Positions 1-7,496 of a stretch of DNA of 17,250 nucleotides are shown piece by piece. The notes below the pieces were generated by a model. That model saw only the letters and a program-made list of their open reading frames with translations, ran no database searches and was not told where the DNA came from. Each line of letters opens with the position of its first letter. The first letter of the stretch is position 1. A program made the position numbers and the translations under genes. Origin of the DNA: Pseudomonadota bacterium (lineage in GTDB: Bacteria > Pseudomonadota > Alphaproteobacteria > Sphingomonadales > Sphingomonadaceae); contig JAEZHP010000142.1 in NCBI GenBank assembly GCA_023416515.1, forward strand, positions 1 through 17,250, written 5' to 3'.

Positions 1-19
1 GGCAAACAGACCACCCCCC

Positions 20-110
20 CGGGGGCCGCGGGACGTGCCGCGGCCGGTGAGCCTGACCTCCGGCAGGCTCGGTCTCCACGCAGCGAATGCGAGTGGCTGA
101 ATAGGAGGCA
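20..110 (+). promoter_or_regulatory. Foldable 5' leader upstream of the PLP enzyme gene
   Basis: Two perfect hairpins can be read directly. GGCCGCGG (24-31) pairs with CCGCGGCC (38-45) around a 6-nt loop, and GAGCCTG (49-55) pairs with CAGGCTC (64-70) around an 8-nt loop. A weaker stem joins CCACGCA (76-82) to TGC/GTGG (88-96). The loop of the second hairpin contains CCTCC (57-61), complementary to GGAGG (104-108) of the ribosome binding site, so a pseudoknot could hide the site. I do not recognise a known SAM or SAH riboswitch consensus. Whether this stretch is transcribed is unknown, and high GC makes chance stems common. Confidence 0.3.
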
Positions 111-116
111 ATGAAC

Positions 117-1430
117 ATGGAAGACGAATCCGAACTGACCGGCGCGACCCCGCGGCGGCACCCGAAGCGCAACGTGCTCGAAATCAACGGCCACCGGCTG
201 AAGCCCTCGACCCTGATGATGGGCCACGGCTTCGATCCGGCGCTGTCCGAAGGCTCGTTGAAGCCGCCGATCTTCCTGACCTCGACTTTCGTGTTCGAAA
301 ATGCGGCGGCGGGTAAGCGCCACTTCGAAGGCGTGACCGGAAAGCGCCCGGGCGGCGCTGAAGGCCTCGTTTATTCGCGCTTCAACGGCCCCAACCAGGA
401 GATCCTCGAGGACCGGCTGAGCGTGTGGGAAGACGCCGAGGACGCGCTCACCTTCTCGAGCGGCATGTCGGCGATCGCCACCCTGTTGCTCGCCTTCGTC
501 CAGCCCGGCGACGTCATCGTCCATTCGGGTCCGCTCTACGCGGCGACCGAGACACTGATCGGCCGCATCCTCGGCCGCTTCGGGGTGACCTGGCTCGACT
601 TCCCAGCCGGAGCGACCGGCGACGAGATCGCCGCGGTCATCGACCGCGCCAAGCAGCAGGGCCGCCTGTCGCTCATCTATCTCGAAAGCCCGGCCAACCC
701 GACCAACGCTCTTGTCGACGTCGAGGCTGTCCGAGCCGCGCGCGACGCCGCCTTCGGCTCCGATGAGCGGCCGCCGATCGCGATCGACAACACCTTCCTG
801 GGCCCGCTTTGGGCACAGCCGCTGCGTCAGGGCGCCGATTTGTCGGTCTATTCGCTGACCAAATATGCCGGCGGCCACAGCGATCTCGTCGCCGGCGGCA
901 TCACCGGCTCGAAGGGCCTGATCAACCAGATCCGGATGCTCCGGAACACGATCGGCACCATCACCGATCCGAACACGGCCTGGATGCTGCTCCGCTCGCT
1001 GGAGACGCTGGAGCTGCGCATGACCCGCGCCGGCGAGAATGCCGCCAAGGTCTGCGCCTTCCTTCGCGATCATCCGAAGGTGGAGAGCGTCGGCTATCTC
1101 GGCTTCCTCGAGGATGGCGGCGACGCGCGCCAGGCCGACATCTACCGGCGCCACTGCACCGGCGCCGGCTCGACCTTCTCGCTCTACCTCAAGGGCGGCG
1201 AGCGCGAATCCTTCGCCTTCCTGGACGCGCTCAAGATCGCCCATCTCGCGGTCAGCCTCGGCGGCACCGAGACCCTTGCGAGCGCCCCTGCGGCGATGAC
1301 TCACCTGTCGGTGCCCGAAGAGCGCAAGCAGGCGCTCGGAATCACCGACAATCTCGTCCGCATCTCGATCGGCGTCGAGGATGCCGACGACCTCGTCGCG
1401 GACTTCGACCAAGCGCTCGCGGCAGTCTGA
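117..1430 (+). CDS. Cystathionine gamma-synthase family PLP enzyme (Cys/Met metabolism)
   Basis: This is a fold-type I pyridoxal phosphate enzyme of the Cys/Met metabolism family, 437 residues, expected in the cytosol. Members make or cleave C-S bonds (cystathionine synthase or lyase, methionine gamma-lyase, sulfhydrylase). Visible marks are YSRFNGPNQ near residue 86 (phosphate contacts from the neighbouring subunit), SSGMSA near 114, AIDNTF with Asp224 for the pyridine nitrogen, and SLTKYAGGHSD with the Schiff-base Lys249. The substrate cannot be told from sequence. The start was chosen at ATG 117 because AGGAGG at 103-108 lies 8 nt before it. ATG 111 is in frame but only 2 nt from that site. 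The N-terminal extension of about 30 residues is longer than in classic MetB. The gene stands alone, ends in a strong terminator, and has a foldable leader. Confidence 0.93.
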   Translation: MEDESELTGATPRRHPKRNVLEINGHRLKPSTLMMGHGFDPALSEGSLKPPIFLTSTFVFENAAAGKRHFEGVTGKRPGGAEGLVYSRFNGPNQEILEDRLSVWEDAEDALTFSSGMSAIATLLLAFVQPGDVIVHSGPLYAATETLIGRILGRFGVTWLDFPAGATGDEIAAVIDRAKQQGRLSLIYLESPANPTNALVDVEAVRAARDAAFGSDERPPIAIDNTFLGPLWAQPLRQGADLSVYSLTKYAGGHSDLVAGGITGSKGLINQIRMLRNTIGTITDPNTAWMLLRSLETLELRMTRAGENAAKVCAFLRDHPKVESVGYLGFLEDGGDARQADIYRRHCTGAGSTFSLYLKGGERESFAFLDALKIAHLAVSLGGTETLASAPAAMTHLSVPEERKQALGITDNLVRISIGVEDADDLVADFDQALAAV

Positions 1431-1434
1431 CCTT

Positions 1435-1473
1435 AAATCCTCCCCGTGAAGCGAGCCTTCACGGGGAGGATTT
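1435..1473. terminator. Bidirectional intrinsic terminator between convergent genes
   Basis: A perfect 17-bp stem: the arm at 1435-1451 (AAATCCTCCCCGTGAAG) pairs with 1457-1473 around the 5-nt loop CGAGC. On the plus strand the hairpin ends in TTTT followed by CATTT. On the minus strand it runs into TTTAAGG. It starts 5 nt after the stop of the plus-strand PLP enzyme gene and directly abuts the stop of the minus-strand HAD gene, so it can serve both. Confidence 0.85.
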
Positions 1474-2169
1474 TCATTTCCGCCAGTCGAGCACTTCCCA
1501 GCCTTCGGTCTTCGCCACGTCCAGAAGGCGCTGGTGGGCGTTGGTCGCGAAGGCCTCGTCCGCCCAATGGTGGACGACCGCGTCGGACACATGGTCGGAG
1601 TAGAAGCGGATATGGAGCGCGTCGCGGTCCAGTCCCTCCTGCTCGAGCCATGCCAGGATCATGTCATGCTTGGCCGCGCCATAGCAATTTGCCCCGTCGA
1701 TCCGCGCCAGCACCCGGCCCTTGCGGTCCATTTCCTGGCCAGTGCCGATGACATCGTCGAAGCCCAGGCGCTGGGCGATCGCCGCGGCGTACAGGCGGTA
1801 TGATGCCGTCGCCATCACCAGCCGCCGCCCCGCCGCCTTGTCCTGAGCGATCCGCTCGCGGGCGCCCGGAAGGATATTGGTCCTGAGCTGCTCGTCGGCG
1901 AAGCTCTGGATCACCGGCTCCAACCGCTTCGGCGCTACCCGGCCGATCAGCAGCCGGTAGTTGAGCTCCTTGAGACGCGCCCTGCCGTAAAGCTTCAGCG
2001 CATAGCCAAGGCTCGTGACCGCCACCGCGGGCAGAAGGAACAGCCGCCACGGCGCCAGCTGGCGAGCCGCGTGGAGAAGGAACGGCGTGAAGGTCGCGCG
2101 CCGAGTCACCGTCTTGTCCATGTCGTAGATGGCGAGCGCGGCCTTGGTCATGGCACAGTGGCCAAGCAT
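1474..2169 (-). CDS. HAD-IB family hydrolase (SerB/CicA-like phosphatase)
   Basis: This is a haloacid-dehalogenase superfamily phosphohydrolase, subfamily IB (the phosphoserine phosphatase-like group that includes alphaproteobacterial CicA), 231 residues. The four motifs are visible: DMDKT with nucleophile Asp16 and acid Asp18, the Thr/Ser of MATAS, the Lys of AAKHD, and YSDHVSD with the Mg-binding aspartates. A hydrophobic cap stretch (LFLLPAVAV) is usual in this group. The physiological substrate is not known. Start ATG 2169 has AGGTGG at 2178-2183 spaced 8 nt. The alternative ATG 2151 (MTKAALAIYDMDKT) matches the usual family N-terminus but has no visible ribosome binding site. It is divergent from the lipid-transport operon, so a role in lipid phosphate metabolism is conceivable but only inferred. 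Confidence 0.88.
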   Translation of the reverse strand: MLGHCAMTKAALAIYDMDKTVTRRATFTPFLLHAARQLAPWRLFLLPAVAVTSLGYALKLYGRARLKELNYRLLIGRVAPKRLEPVIQSFADEQLRTNILPGARERIAQDKAAGRRLVMATASYRLYAAAIAQRLGFDDVIGTGQEMDRKGRVLARIDGANCYGAAKHDMILAWLEQEGLDRDALHIRFYSDHVSDAVVHHWADEAFATNAHQRLLDVAKTEGWEVLDWRK

Positions 2170-2181
2170 GGAAGCGGCCAC
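2158..2181. repeat. Inverted repeat in the HAD / mla divergent region
   Basis: GTGGCC (2158-2163) and GGCCAC (2176-2181) form a dyad with a 12-nt spacer, lying over the ribosome binding site and first codons of the HAD gene and near the start of the mla operon. It could be an operator or an mRNA hairpin. The arms are short and GC-rich, so chance is a real possibility. Confidence 0.25.
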
Positions 2182-2240
2182 CTGTCCAGCCGCGCTATGC
2201 GCTTGCCGTGCAATCCGAATTAACGCAGGGTCGCGGCCGA

Positions 2241-3353
2241 ATGAGCGAGCTCGCCGAACCAAGCCATGCCGCCGCCGGGGAGCCGAGGGTCCTGAGCTTC
2301 TCGGGGAGCATGACTCTCGCGCGCATCCGAAGCATCACCCGCGACGTCGAGGTCCAACCCGGCGAACGGCTTGTCATCGACCTTAGCGAGGTCGATCGAA
2401 TGGATACGGTCGGCGCCTGGTTCATCCACCGGCTCCAGCGCGACCATGAGGTCGAGCTCGTCGGGGCGAGCAAGGAACAAGTCGACCTGCTCCGCACGGT
2501 CGGCGCGGCAGCCGACCGCCCCGCAAAGTTGCGCCCCGATGCTCCGCCACCTTTCGCCCGCGTGATCGCGATGATCGGCGAATCGGTGATGCAGGCCGGC
2601 CGTACCCTTCTTGGTCTTCTCGGCTTCTTCGGGGCCTTGCTAATTACCACCGGCGAGATCATCGCGCGCCCACGCAAGCTCCGTTGGCACGCCGTCGTCC
2701 AGCGGCTCGAGATCGTCGGAGTCCACGCGCTCGGCATCATCGGCCTGATGAGCTTCCTGGTCGGAATCGTTATCGCTCAGCAGGGCGCGGTCCAGCTCCG
2801 TCAGTTCGGCGCCGAATTTTACACGATCAATTTGGTCAGCCGGATCAGCTTCCGCGAGCTGGGCGTGCTGATGACCGCGATCATGGTCGCGGGCCGTTCG
2901 GGCAGCGCCTTCGCCGCCCAGCTCGGATCGATGAAGCTTGCCGAGGAAGTCGATGCGATGCGGACGATCGGAGTGTCGCCGATGGAGGCGCTCGTCTTCC
3001 CGCGCGTGCTCGCGACCGTGTTCGCGATGCCGCTGCTCGCCTTCTACGCCTCGATCATGGCCATTTTCGGCGGGATGATGCTCGCCTGGGCGCAGCTGGA
3101 CATCACTCCGATCACCTTTATCCAACGCGCTCGCGAGGCGACTCCCGTCAACGACCTCTTCATCTGCCTGATCAAGGCGCCCGTGTTCGGAATCATCATC
3201 GCGGTGTCGGGCTGCTTCCAGGGCATGCAGGTCCGGAACAACAATGAGGAGGTCGGCTTCCGGACCACTGCGGCCGTCGTGCAGGCCATCTTCCTGGTCA
3301 TCGTGATCGACGCTTTCTTCGCGGTGTTCTTCAGCTCGATCGGGTGGATCTGA
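2241..3353 (+). CDS. mlaE: MlaE-type lipid ABC transporter permease with N-terminal STAS domain
   Basis: This is the inner-membrane permease of an MCE/Mla lipid transporter, 370 residues. These systems move phospholipids between inner and outer membrane to maintain outer-membrane asymmetry. Residues about 15-95 look like a STAS domain (LVIDLSEVDRMDTVGAWF), the part supplied by separate MlaB in E. coli. Residues about 120-370 are the permease, with the conserved MlaE stretch at 204-247 (FRELGVLMTAIMVAGRSGSA, then SMKLAEEVDAMRTIGVSP) and several membrane helices. ATG 2241 was chosen over in-frame GTG 2208, which has no ribosome binding site. The site before 2241 is also weak (AGGG at 2226-2229). 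It is the first gene of the operon; the ATPase gene starts 2 nt after its stop. Transport direction cannot be read from sequence. Confidence 0.92.
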   Translation: MSELAEPSHAAAGEPRVLSFSGSMTLARIRSITRDVEVQPGERLVIDLSEVDRMDTVGAWFIHRLQRDHEVELVGASKEQVDLLRTVGAAADRPAKLRPDAPPPFARVIAMIGESVMQAGRTLLGLLGFFGALLITTGEIIARPRKLRWHAVVQRLEIVGVHALGIIGLMSFLVGIVIAQQGAVQLRQFGAEFYTINLVSRISFRELGVLMTAIMVAGRSGSAFAAQLGSMKLAEEVDAMRTIGVSPMEALVFPRVLATVFAMPLLAFYASIMAIFGGMMLAWAQLDITPITFIQRAREATPVNDLFICLIKAPVFGIIIAVSGCFQGMQVRNNNEEVGFRTTAAVVQAIFLVIVIDAFFAVFFSSIGWI

Positions 3354-3355
3354 CG

Positions 3356-4210
3356 ATGGCGGAAGCCGATCTCGCCAAGGCCGGCGACCCGCTCGAAGGA
3401 CAGGATGACGACATTGTCATCAGGGTCCGCGACTTGAAGAACTGCTTCGGTGAGCAAGTCGTTCACGAAGGGCTCGACCTCGACGTCCGCCGCGGCGAGA
3501 TCATCGGCGTGGTCGGCGGCTCGGGAACGGGCAAGTCGGTGCTGATGCGTTCGATCATCGGCCTCCAGACTCCGGTCGAGGGCGAGATCAAGGTGTTCGG
3601 TACCTCGATGATCGGCAAGGACGAGACGGAGGCGCGCAATATCCGCCGCCGCTGGGGCGTGCTGTTCCAAGCCGCCGCACTATTCTCGACCCTGACCGTC
3701 GCAGAGAACGTCCAGCTGCCGATCCGCGAATATTTCCCCGGGCTCGACCAGGAGCTGATGGACGAGATCGCGGCCTACAAGATCGCGATGACGGGCCTCG
3801 CCGACGATGCCGGCGCCAAATATCCGGCCGAGCTGTCCGGGGGCATGAAGAAGCGCGCCGGAGTCGCCCGCGCGCTGGCGCTCGACCCCGACCTCCTGTT
3901 CCTTGACGAGCCGACCGCGGGCCTCGATCCGATCGGCGCGGCGGCGTTCGACGAACTCATCCTCGACCTGCGTGATGCCCTTCATCTTACCGTGTTCTTG
4001 ATCACGCACGATCTCGACACTTTGTACGCGATCTGCGACCGAGTGGCAGTGCTCGCGGACAAGAAGGTGATCGCGGTGGGAACGATCGACGAATTGCTCG
4101 CTCTGGACCATCCGTGGATCCAGGAATATTTCCGCGGCCCGCGCGGCCGGGCAGTGACCGAACATGCGGGCATAGGGAGCGGAACAGTGGAGCGAGGCAA
4201 GGCCGGCTGA
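3356..4210 (+). CDS. mlaF: MlaF-type lipid ABC transporter ATP-binding protein
   Basis: This is the cytoplasmic ATPase of the lipid transporter, 284 residues. All nucleotide-binding elements are visible: Walker A GGSGTGKS (54-61), Q-loop in VLFQAAALF, ABC signature LSGGMKKR (160-167), Walker B LLFLDEPT with catalytic Glu185, and the H-loop His218 in ITHD. The signature and the EPTAGLDP D-loop are typical of the MlaF group. ATG 3356 lies 2 nt after the mlaE stop. An in-frame GTG at 3344 would overlap mlaE. The stop overlaps the next start by one base (TGATG at 4208-4212), which points to translational coupling. The C-terminal tail of about 25 residues after EYFRGPRGR is low in structure and probably dispensable. 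Confidence 0.94.
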   Translation: MAEADLAKAGDPLEGQDDDIVIRVRDLKNCFGEQVVHEGLDLDVRRGEIIGVVGGSGTGKSVLMRSIIGLQTPVEGEIKVFGTSMIGKDETEARNIRRRWGVLFQAAALFSTLTVAENVQLPIREYFPGLDQELMDEIAAYKIAMTGLADDAGAKYPAELSGGMKKRAGVARALALDPDLLFLDEPTAGLDPIGAAAFDELILDLRDALHLTVFLITHDLDTLYAICDRVAVLADKKVIAVGTIDELLALDHPWIQEYFRGPRGRAVTEHAGIGSGTVERGKAG

Positions 4211-5232
4211 TGGAAACCCGTTCCAACCAGATTCTGGTCGGCGCCGTCGTGCTCGGCCTGATCCTCGCTGTCGTCGTCTTCATGATCTGGCTGAGCCAGC
4301 TCTCCGAAGGCGGCCGTAAGAGCTACGACATCTTCTTCCAGCAGTCGGTCGAGGGCCTCAACAAGGGCAGCCGGGTCACTTACTCGGGCGTGCCCGTGGG
4401 CGAGGTCAACCTCATCGAGCTGGATCCCCGCAATCCGCAGTTCGTGCGCGTGCGGATCACTGTGAACGATACCACGCCGGTGCTTGCGCCGACGAGGCTT
4501 CCCAATGGCCAGTCCGCCAATGACGGGACCACCGCGACCATTTCAGGGGTCGGCTTCACCGGTGTCTCGGAAATCCAGCTGACCCTTCCGGATTCGGCGC
4601 GTGCGCCCGGCCAGCGCGCGCTTCTCACCTGTCCCAATGACGGCGCAAGCCCGGTCTGCCCCTATGGCGTTCCGGTGATCCCGCCGCGGCCTGGCGGATT
4701 TGCAGCCATCCTCAACAGTGCGCCGGAGCTGCTCGAACGTGTCACCTCCCTGACGGAAAGGCTGACCGCGGTGTTCTCCGACCGCAACCAGCAGTCAATC
4801 GCTCAGATCCTCGACAATGTGGAACAGCTCACCGGCTCGCTCGGCGAGCGCGGGCCGGAGATCGCCGCGACTCTTGCGGAGACCCGGAACACGCTTCGTC
4901 AGGCTGGAACCGCGGTCGAGCAGATGGGCCAACTCGCCGCCTCGACTGACCGGCTGCTCAACCAGCAGGGCCCGGCCTTGACCGCGGACCTCCGGCAATC
5001 GATTCAATCGGCCTCGTCGTCGCTCCAGGCACTGGAGGCGGCGGTCAACGACGCCCGGCCCGGGATCCAGACCTTCTCGACCCGGACGCTTCCGGAAGTG
5101 GGCGCCCTGATCCGCGACCTCCGAGCCACGTCGGAGTCGCTGCGCAACGTGTCGGAACGGCTCGATCAACGTGGCGTCGGCGGCATCATCGGCGGCGAGC
5201 GGCTGCCCGACTACAATCCGGATCGAAGGTGA
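4210..5232 (+). CDS. mlaD: MlaD/MCE family periplasmic lipid-binding protein
   Basis: This is the MCE-domain subunit that forms the periplasmic lipid channel of the transporter, 340 residues. A single N-terminal membrane anchor spans about residues 8-28 (ILVGAVVLGLILAVVVFMIW). The MCE domain covers about 36-125 (YDIFFQQSVEGLNKGSRVTY, then GVPVGEV). An insert with two cysteines follows (Cys141, Cys150, CPNDGASPVC). The rest (about 165-330) is a long helical region of the kind that bundles into a tube in long MCE proteins. It is much longer than E. coli MlaD (about 180 residues), so the shape may be closer to long alphaproteobacterial MCE proteins. The start overlaps the mlaF stop by one base. 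The tail after residue 325 is Gly- and Arg-rich. Confidence 0.92.
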   Translation: METRSNQILVGAVVLGLILAVVVFMIWLSQLSEGGRKSYDIFFQQSVEGLNKGSRVTYSGVPVGEVNLIELDPRNPQFVRVRITVNDTTPVLAPTRLPNGQSANDGTTATISGVGFTGVSEIQLTLPDSARAPGQRALLTCPNDGASPVCPYGVPVIPPRPGGFAAILNSAPELLERVTSLTERLTAVFSDRNQQSIAQILDNVEQLTGSLGERGPEIAATLAETRNTLRQAGTAVEQMGQLAASTDRLLNQQGPALTADLRQSIQSASSSLQALEAAVNDARPGIQTFSTRTLPEVGALIRDLRATSESLRNVSERLDQRGVGGIIGGERLPDYNPDRR

Positions 5233-5237
5233 CGAGC

Positions 5238-5831
5238 ATGCGTGGACGGCTTCTTGCAAAAGCGGGCGTGATCGCCGCCCTGGCCTTGTCGCTCGGCGCA
5301 TGCCTCGGCGGCGGCAAGGCGCCGAGCGAGCTTCTCACTCTCACTCCGAACAATCCGCCCGCCGCGGGCGCGACCCGCTCCGGCGGGCCTGGCGACGGCC
5401 TGGCGGTGCTGACTCCAACGGTTCCGCAGGCGCTCAGCAGCACCCGGATCCCGGTCTATGTCAGCCCGACGGTCATCCAATATCTCCAGGACGCGACCTG
5501 GGTTGAGCCGCCCAAGGACCTGTTCCGCCGACTGCTCGGCCAGACCATCTCCGGCCGCACCGGCCGTCTCGTACTCAACCCCGATCTTTACACAGAAGTT
5601 CAGGGCCCCACCCTAACCGGCCAACTCCTCCAATTCGGCTACGATCCGTCGCAGGCTGCGGTCGTGGTCACCTTCGAGGCGGCGCTCGCCCGCGGCGCCC
5701 AGTCGGTGCAGACGCAGCGCTTCGAATCCCGCGTTCCGGTGGCGCAGCCAGTGACCGCGGTGGTGGCGCCGGCGCTCAACCAGGCGGCGAACGACGTCGC
5801 GGAGCAGGTCGCGGACTGGATCGGCCGTTAG
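5238..5831 (+). CDS. ABC-type transport auxiliary lipoprotein (PqiC/YmbA-like)
   Basis: This is a 197-residue outer-membrane lipoprotein of the ABC_trans_aux type, the partner of MCE transporters (PqiC in E. coli). The signal peptide ends in a lipobox LGAC with lipidated Cys22. The motif SELLTLTP just after the linker is typical of the family start, and the body ends in an amphipathic helix (NDVAEQVADWIGR). ATG 5238 lies 5 nt after the mlaD stop. In-frame GTG 5229 overlaps that stop (GTGA) and is a possible alternative. Last gene of the tight mla cluster. It probably carries lipid at the outer-membrane end of the pathway; this comes from family and position, not from any residue I can point to. 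Confidence 0.87.
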   Translation: MRGRLLAKAGVIAALALSLGACLGGGKAPSELLTLTPNNPPAAGATRSGGPGDGLAVLTPTVPQALSSTRIPVYVSPTVIQYLQDATWVEPPKDLFRRLLGQTISGRTGRLVLNPDLYTEVQGPTLTGQLLQFGYDPSQAAVVVTFEAALARGAQSVQTQRFESRVPVAQPVTAVVAPALNQAANDVAEQVADWIGR

Positions 5832-5892
5832 GGCGCTTGCAACCGGCCCCGCCCCGCGCGCATTGAAGCCGCGGGCACAAAGGGAGGCTTGG

Positions 5893-6348
5893 ATGCGCGC
5901 ACGGACCATCATTCTCGGCTCATTGCTGGCGCTCTCAGCCTGTGCCGACGGCCGCGACTCCGAACCGGCCAACGACACCAACGCGCAGGCCGAGCGGCGC
6001 ATTTCCATGCGCAACGACACTCACGAAGGATTGCTTCGGCTGCCACCGGACTCCCAGCGGCTGTACATGATGCGGGCGGTTCGGGGCACCGGCAACCGGT
6101 GCCAACGAGTCGACAATGCCGGCTACCAGGAAGAATATCTCAACATGCGGATGTGGGTCGCGGAGTGCGGTGTCGAGGAGAAGAGGTTCGCCGTCTTCAT
6201 CGCACCCAACGGCGACGTTCAGGTGCGCGACTGCTCCCAGGCGGGGCAGCTGTCCCTACCACGCTGCGAGGGGCTGCCCCCGCCTGCGCCGACCCGGAAC
6301 ATGTTCCAGGAAGGCGCCTCCGATAAGGCGTATCGCAACGGGATGTGA
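5893..6348 (+). CDS. Hypothetical cysteine-containing lipoprotein
   Basis: I do not recognise a family. The 151-residue product has a clear lipoprotein signal (MRARTIILGSLLALSAC, Cys17 lipidated). The mature part holds four more cysteines (70, 92, 114, 125), which could form two disulfides in the periplasm. The region around 86-115 (MWVAECGVEEKRFAVFIA, then NGDVQVRDC) looks like paired beta strands. ATG 5893 has AGGGAGG at 5881-5887 just upstream. A TTG at 5863 in the same frame would place the signal peptide too far inside. It follows the mla lipoprotein by 61 nt with no terminator, and the next gene begins 5 nt after its stop, so co-transcription with either side is possible. Confidence 0.8.
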   Translation: MRARTIILGSLLALSACADGRDSEPANDTNAQAERRISMRNDTHEGLLRLPPDSQRLYMMRAVRGTGNRCQRVDNAGYQEEYLNMRMWVAECGVEEKRFAVFIAPNGDVQVRDCSQAGQLSLPRCEGLPPPAPTRNMFQEGASDKAYRNGM

Positions 6349-6353
6349 CGTCC

Positions 6354-7481
6354 ATGCGTCTCACCGACCTCGAAACCCCGGCGCTTCTCCTCGACCGGGC
6401 CAAGCTCGACCGCAACATCGCGCGCATGCGCACCCAACTCGCCGGTCTCGGCGGTGTCGCGCACCGTCCCCACCTCAAGACCGCGAAGAGCGTCGAGGTT
6501 GCTCGGCTCGTTGCCGGCTCCAACGGGCCGATCACCGTGTCGACGCTGCTCGAAGCGGAGCGGTTCGGCGAGGCCGGGTTCACCGACATCCTCTACGCGG
6601 TCGGGATCGCACCCAACAAGCTTGAGCGCGTGATCGCCCTTCGGCGGCGCGGCATCGACCTCTCGATCGTCACCGACAATGTCGAGGCCGCCGAGGCAGT
6701 CGCGAGCGCCGCGCGCGAAGCAGGCGAGCCAATTCCGGTCCTCATCGAGATCGACAGCGACGGCCACCGCGCCGGAGTCAGGCCAGACCAGCCCGAGCTG
6801 CTCGTCGCAATCGCCGGCGCCCTGTCGGACGGGGCCGAGGTACGGGGAATCATGACCCATGCCGGCGGCTCCTACGATGCGCGCAATAAGGACGAGCTCG
6901 TTCGGATCGCCGCCCAGGAGCGGGACTCGGCGGTCGCCTGCGCAGAGACATTGCGCGCCGCCGGTTTCCCGGCGCCGGTGGTCAGCATCGGTTCCACTCC
7001 CACCGCGCTCAGCGCCACCGGGCTCGAGGGAGTCACCGAGGTTCGCGCCGGCGTCTATCTCTTCTTCGATCTGGTCATGGTCGGGATCGGAGTGGCGTCG
7101 GTGGGCGAGATCGCCCTGTCGGTGCTCACCACCGTCATCGGCCAGCAGTGGGACAAGGGCCGGATCCTCGTCGACGCGGGCTGGATGGCGATGTCGCGCG
7201 ACCGCGGAACGGCGAACCAGCCTGTCGACCAAGGCTACGGCCTCGTCTGCGACTCCGCGGGCAATCCGCTGGGCGATCTCATCATGATCTCGGCCAACCA
7301 GGAGCATGGCATCCTCGCCCTCCGCGAAGGCTCGTCCGAGGCGCTGCCCGACCTGCCGTTCGGAACTCAGCTTCGGATCCTCCCCAACCACGCATGCGCG
7401 ACTGCCGCCCAGTTCGGGGAATATCAGGTGGTGGAGGATGGCGAGGTCGTCGCGTGCTGGCCGCGCTTCAACGGCTGGTAA
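6354..7481 (+). CDS. D-serine dehydratase / D-threonine aldolase-like PLP enzyme
   Basis: This is a fold-type III PLP enzyme (alanine racemase N-terminal barrel plus D-serine dehydratase-like C-terminal domain), 375 residues, cytosolic. Known members cleave D-threonine and relatives or dehydrate D-serine, using PLP and a metal. The barrel begins with TPALLLDRAKLDRN, and the Schiff-base lysine is Lys42 in RPHLKTAKS. Near the C-terminus NHACAT provides His346 and Cys348, matching the His-x-Cys zinc pair of eukaryotic D-serine dehydratase. The exact substrate (D-Ser, D-Thr or beta-hydroxyaspartate) is not decidable here. ATG 6354 lies 5 nt after the lipoprotein stop. In-frame GTG 6345 overlaps that stop. 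It converges on the YdeI-like gene with a 15-nt gap and no visible terminator. Confidence 0.88.
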   Translation: MRLTDLETPALLLDRAKLDRNIARMRTQLAGLGGVAHRPHLKTAKSVEVARLVAGSNGPITVSTLLEAERFGEAGFTDILYAVGIAPNKLERVIALRRRGIDLSIVTDNVEAAEAVASAAREAGEPIPVLIEIDSDGHRAGVRPDQPELLVAIAGALSDGAEVRGIMTHAGGSYDARNKDELVRIAAQERDSAVACAETLRAAGFPAPVVSIGSTPTALSATGLEGVTEVRAGVYLFFDLVMVGIGVASVGEIALSVLTTVIGQQWDKGRILVDAGWMAMSRDRGTANQPVDQGYGLVCDSAGNPLGDLIMISANQEHGILALREGSSEALPDLPFGTQLRILPNHACATAAQFGEYQVVEDGEVVACWPRFNGW

Positions 7482-7496
7482 GCCCCGAGCAGCGAG

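Noticed and set aside
61..72. Resemblance of GGCAGGCTCGG to a conserved part of the SAH riboswitch
   Set aside because: Only this short piece matches. The conserved GAGGAGCGCTGC part and the matching 3' strand are missing.
5853..5875. CCCGCG/CGCGGG hairpin after the PqiC-like gene as a terminator
   Set aside because: The stem is 6 bp with an 11-nt loop and no T-tract, expected by chance at this GC content.
6219..7391. 390-codon minus-strand open frame over the D-serine dehydratase-like gene
   Set aside because: The plus-strand frame carries the PLP lysine and zinc motif; the antisense translation is Arg/Asp/Gly-rich without domains.
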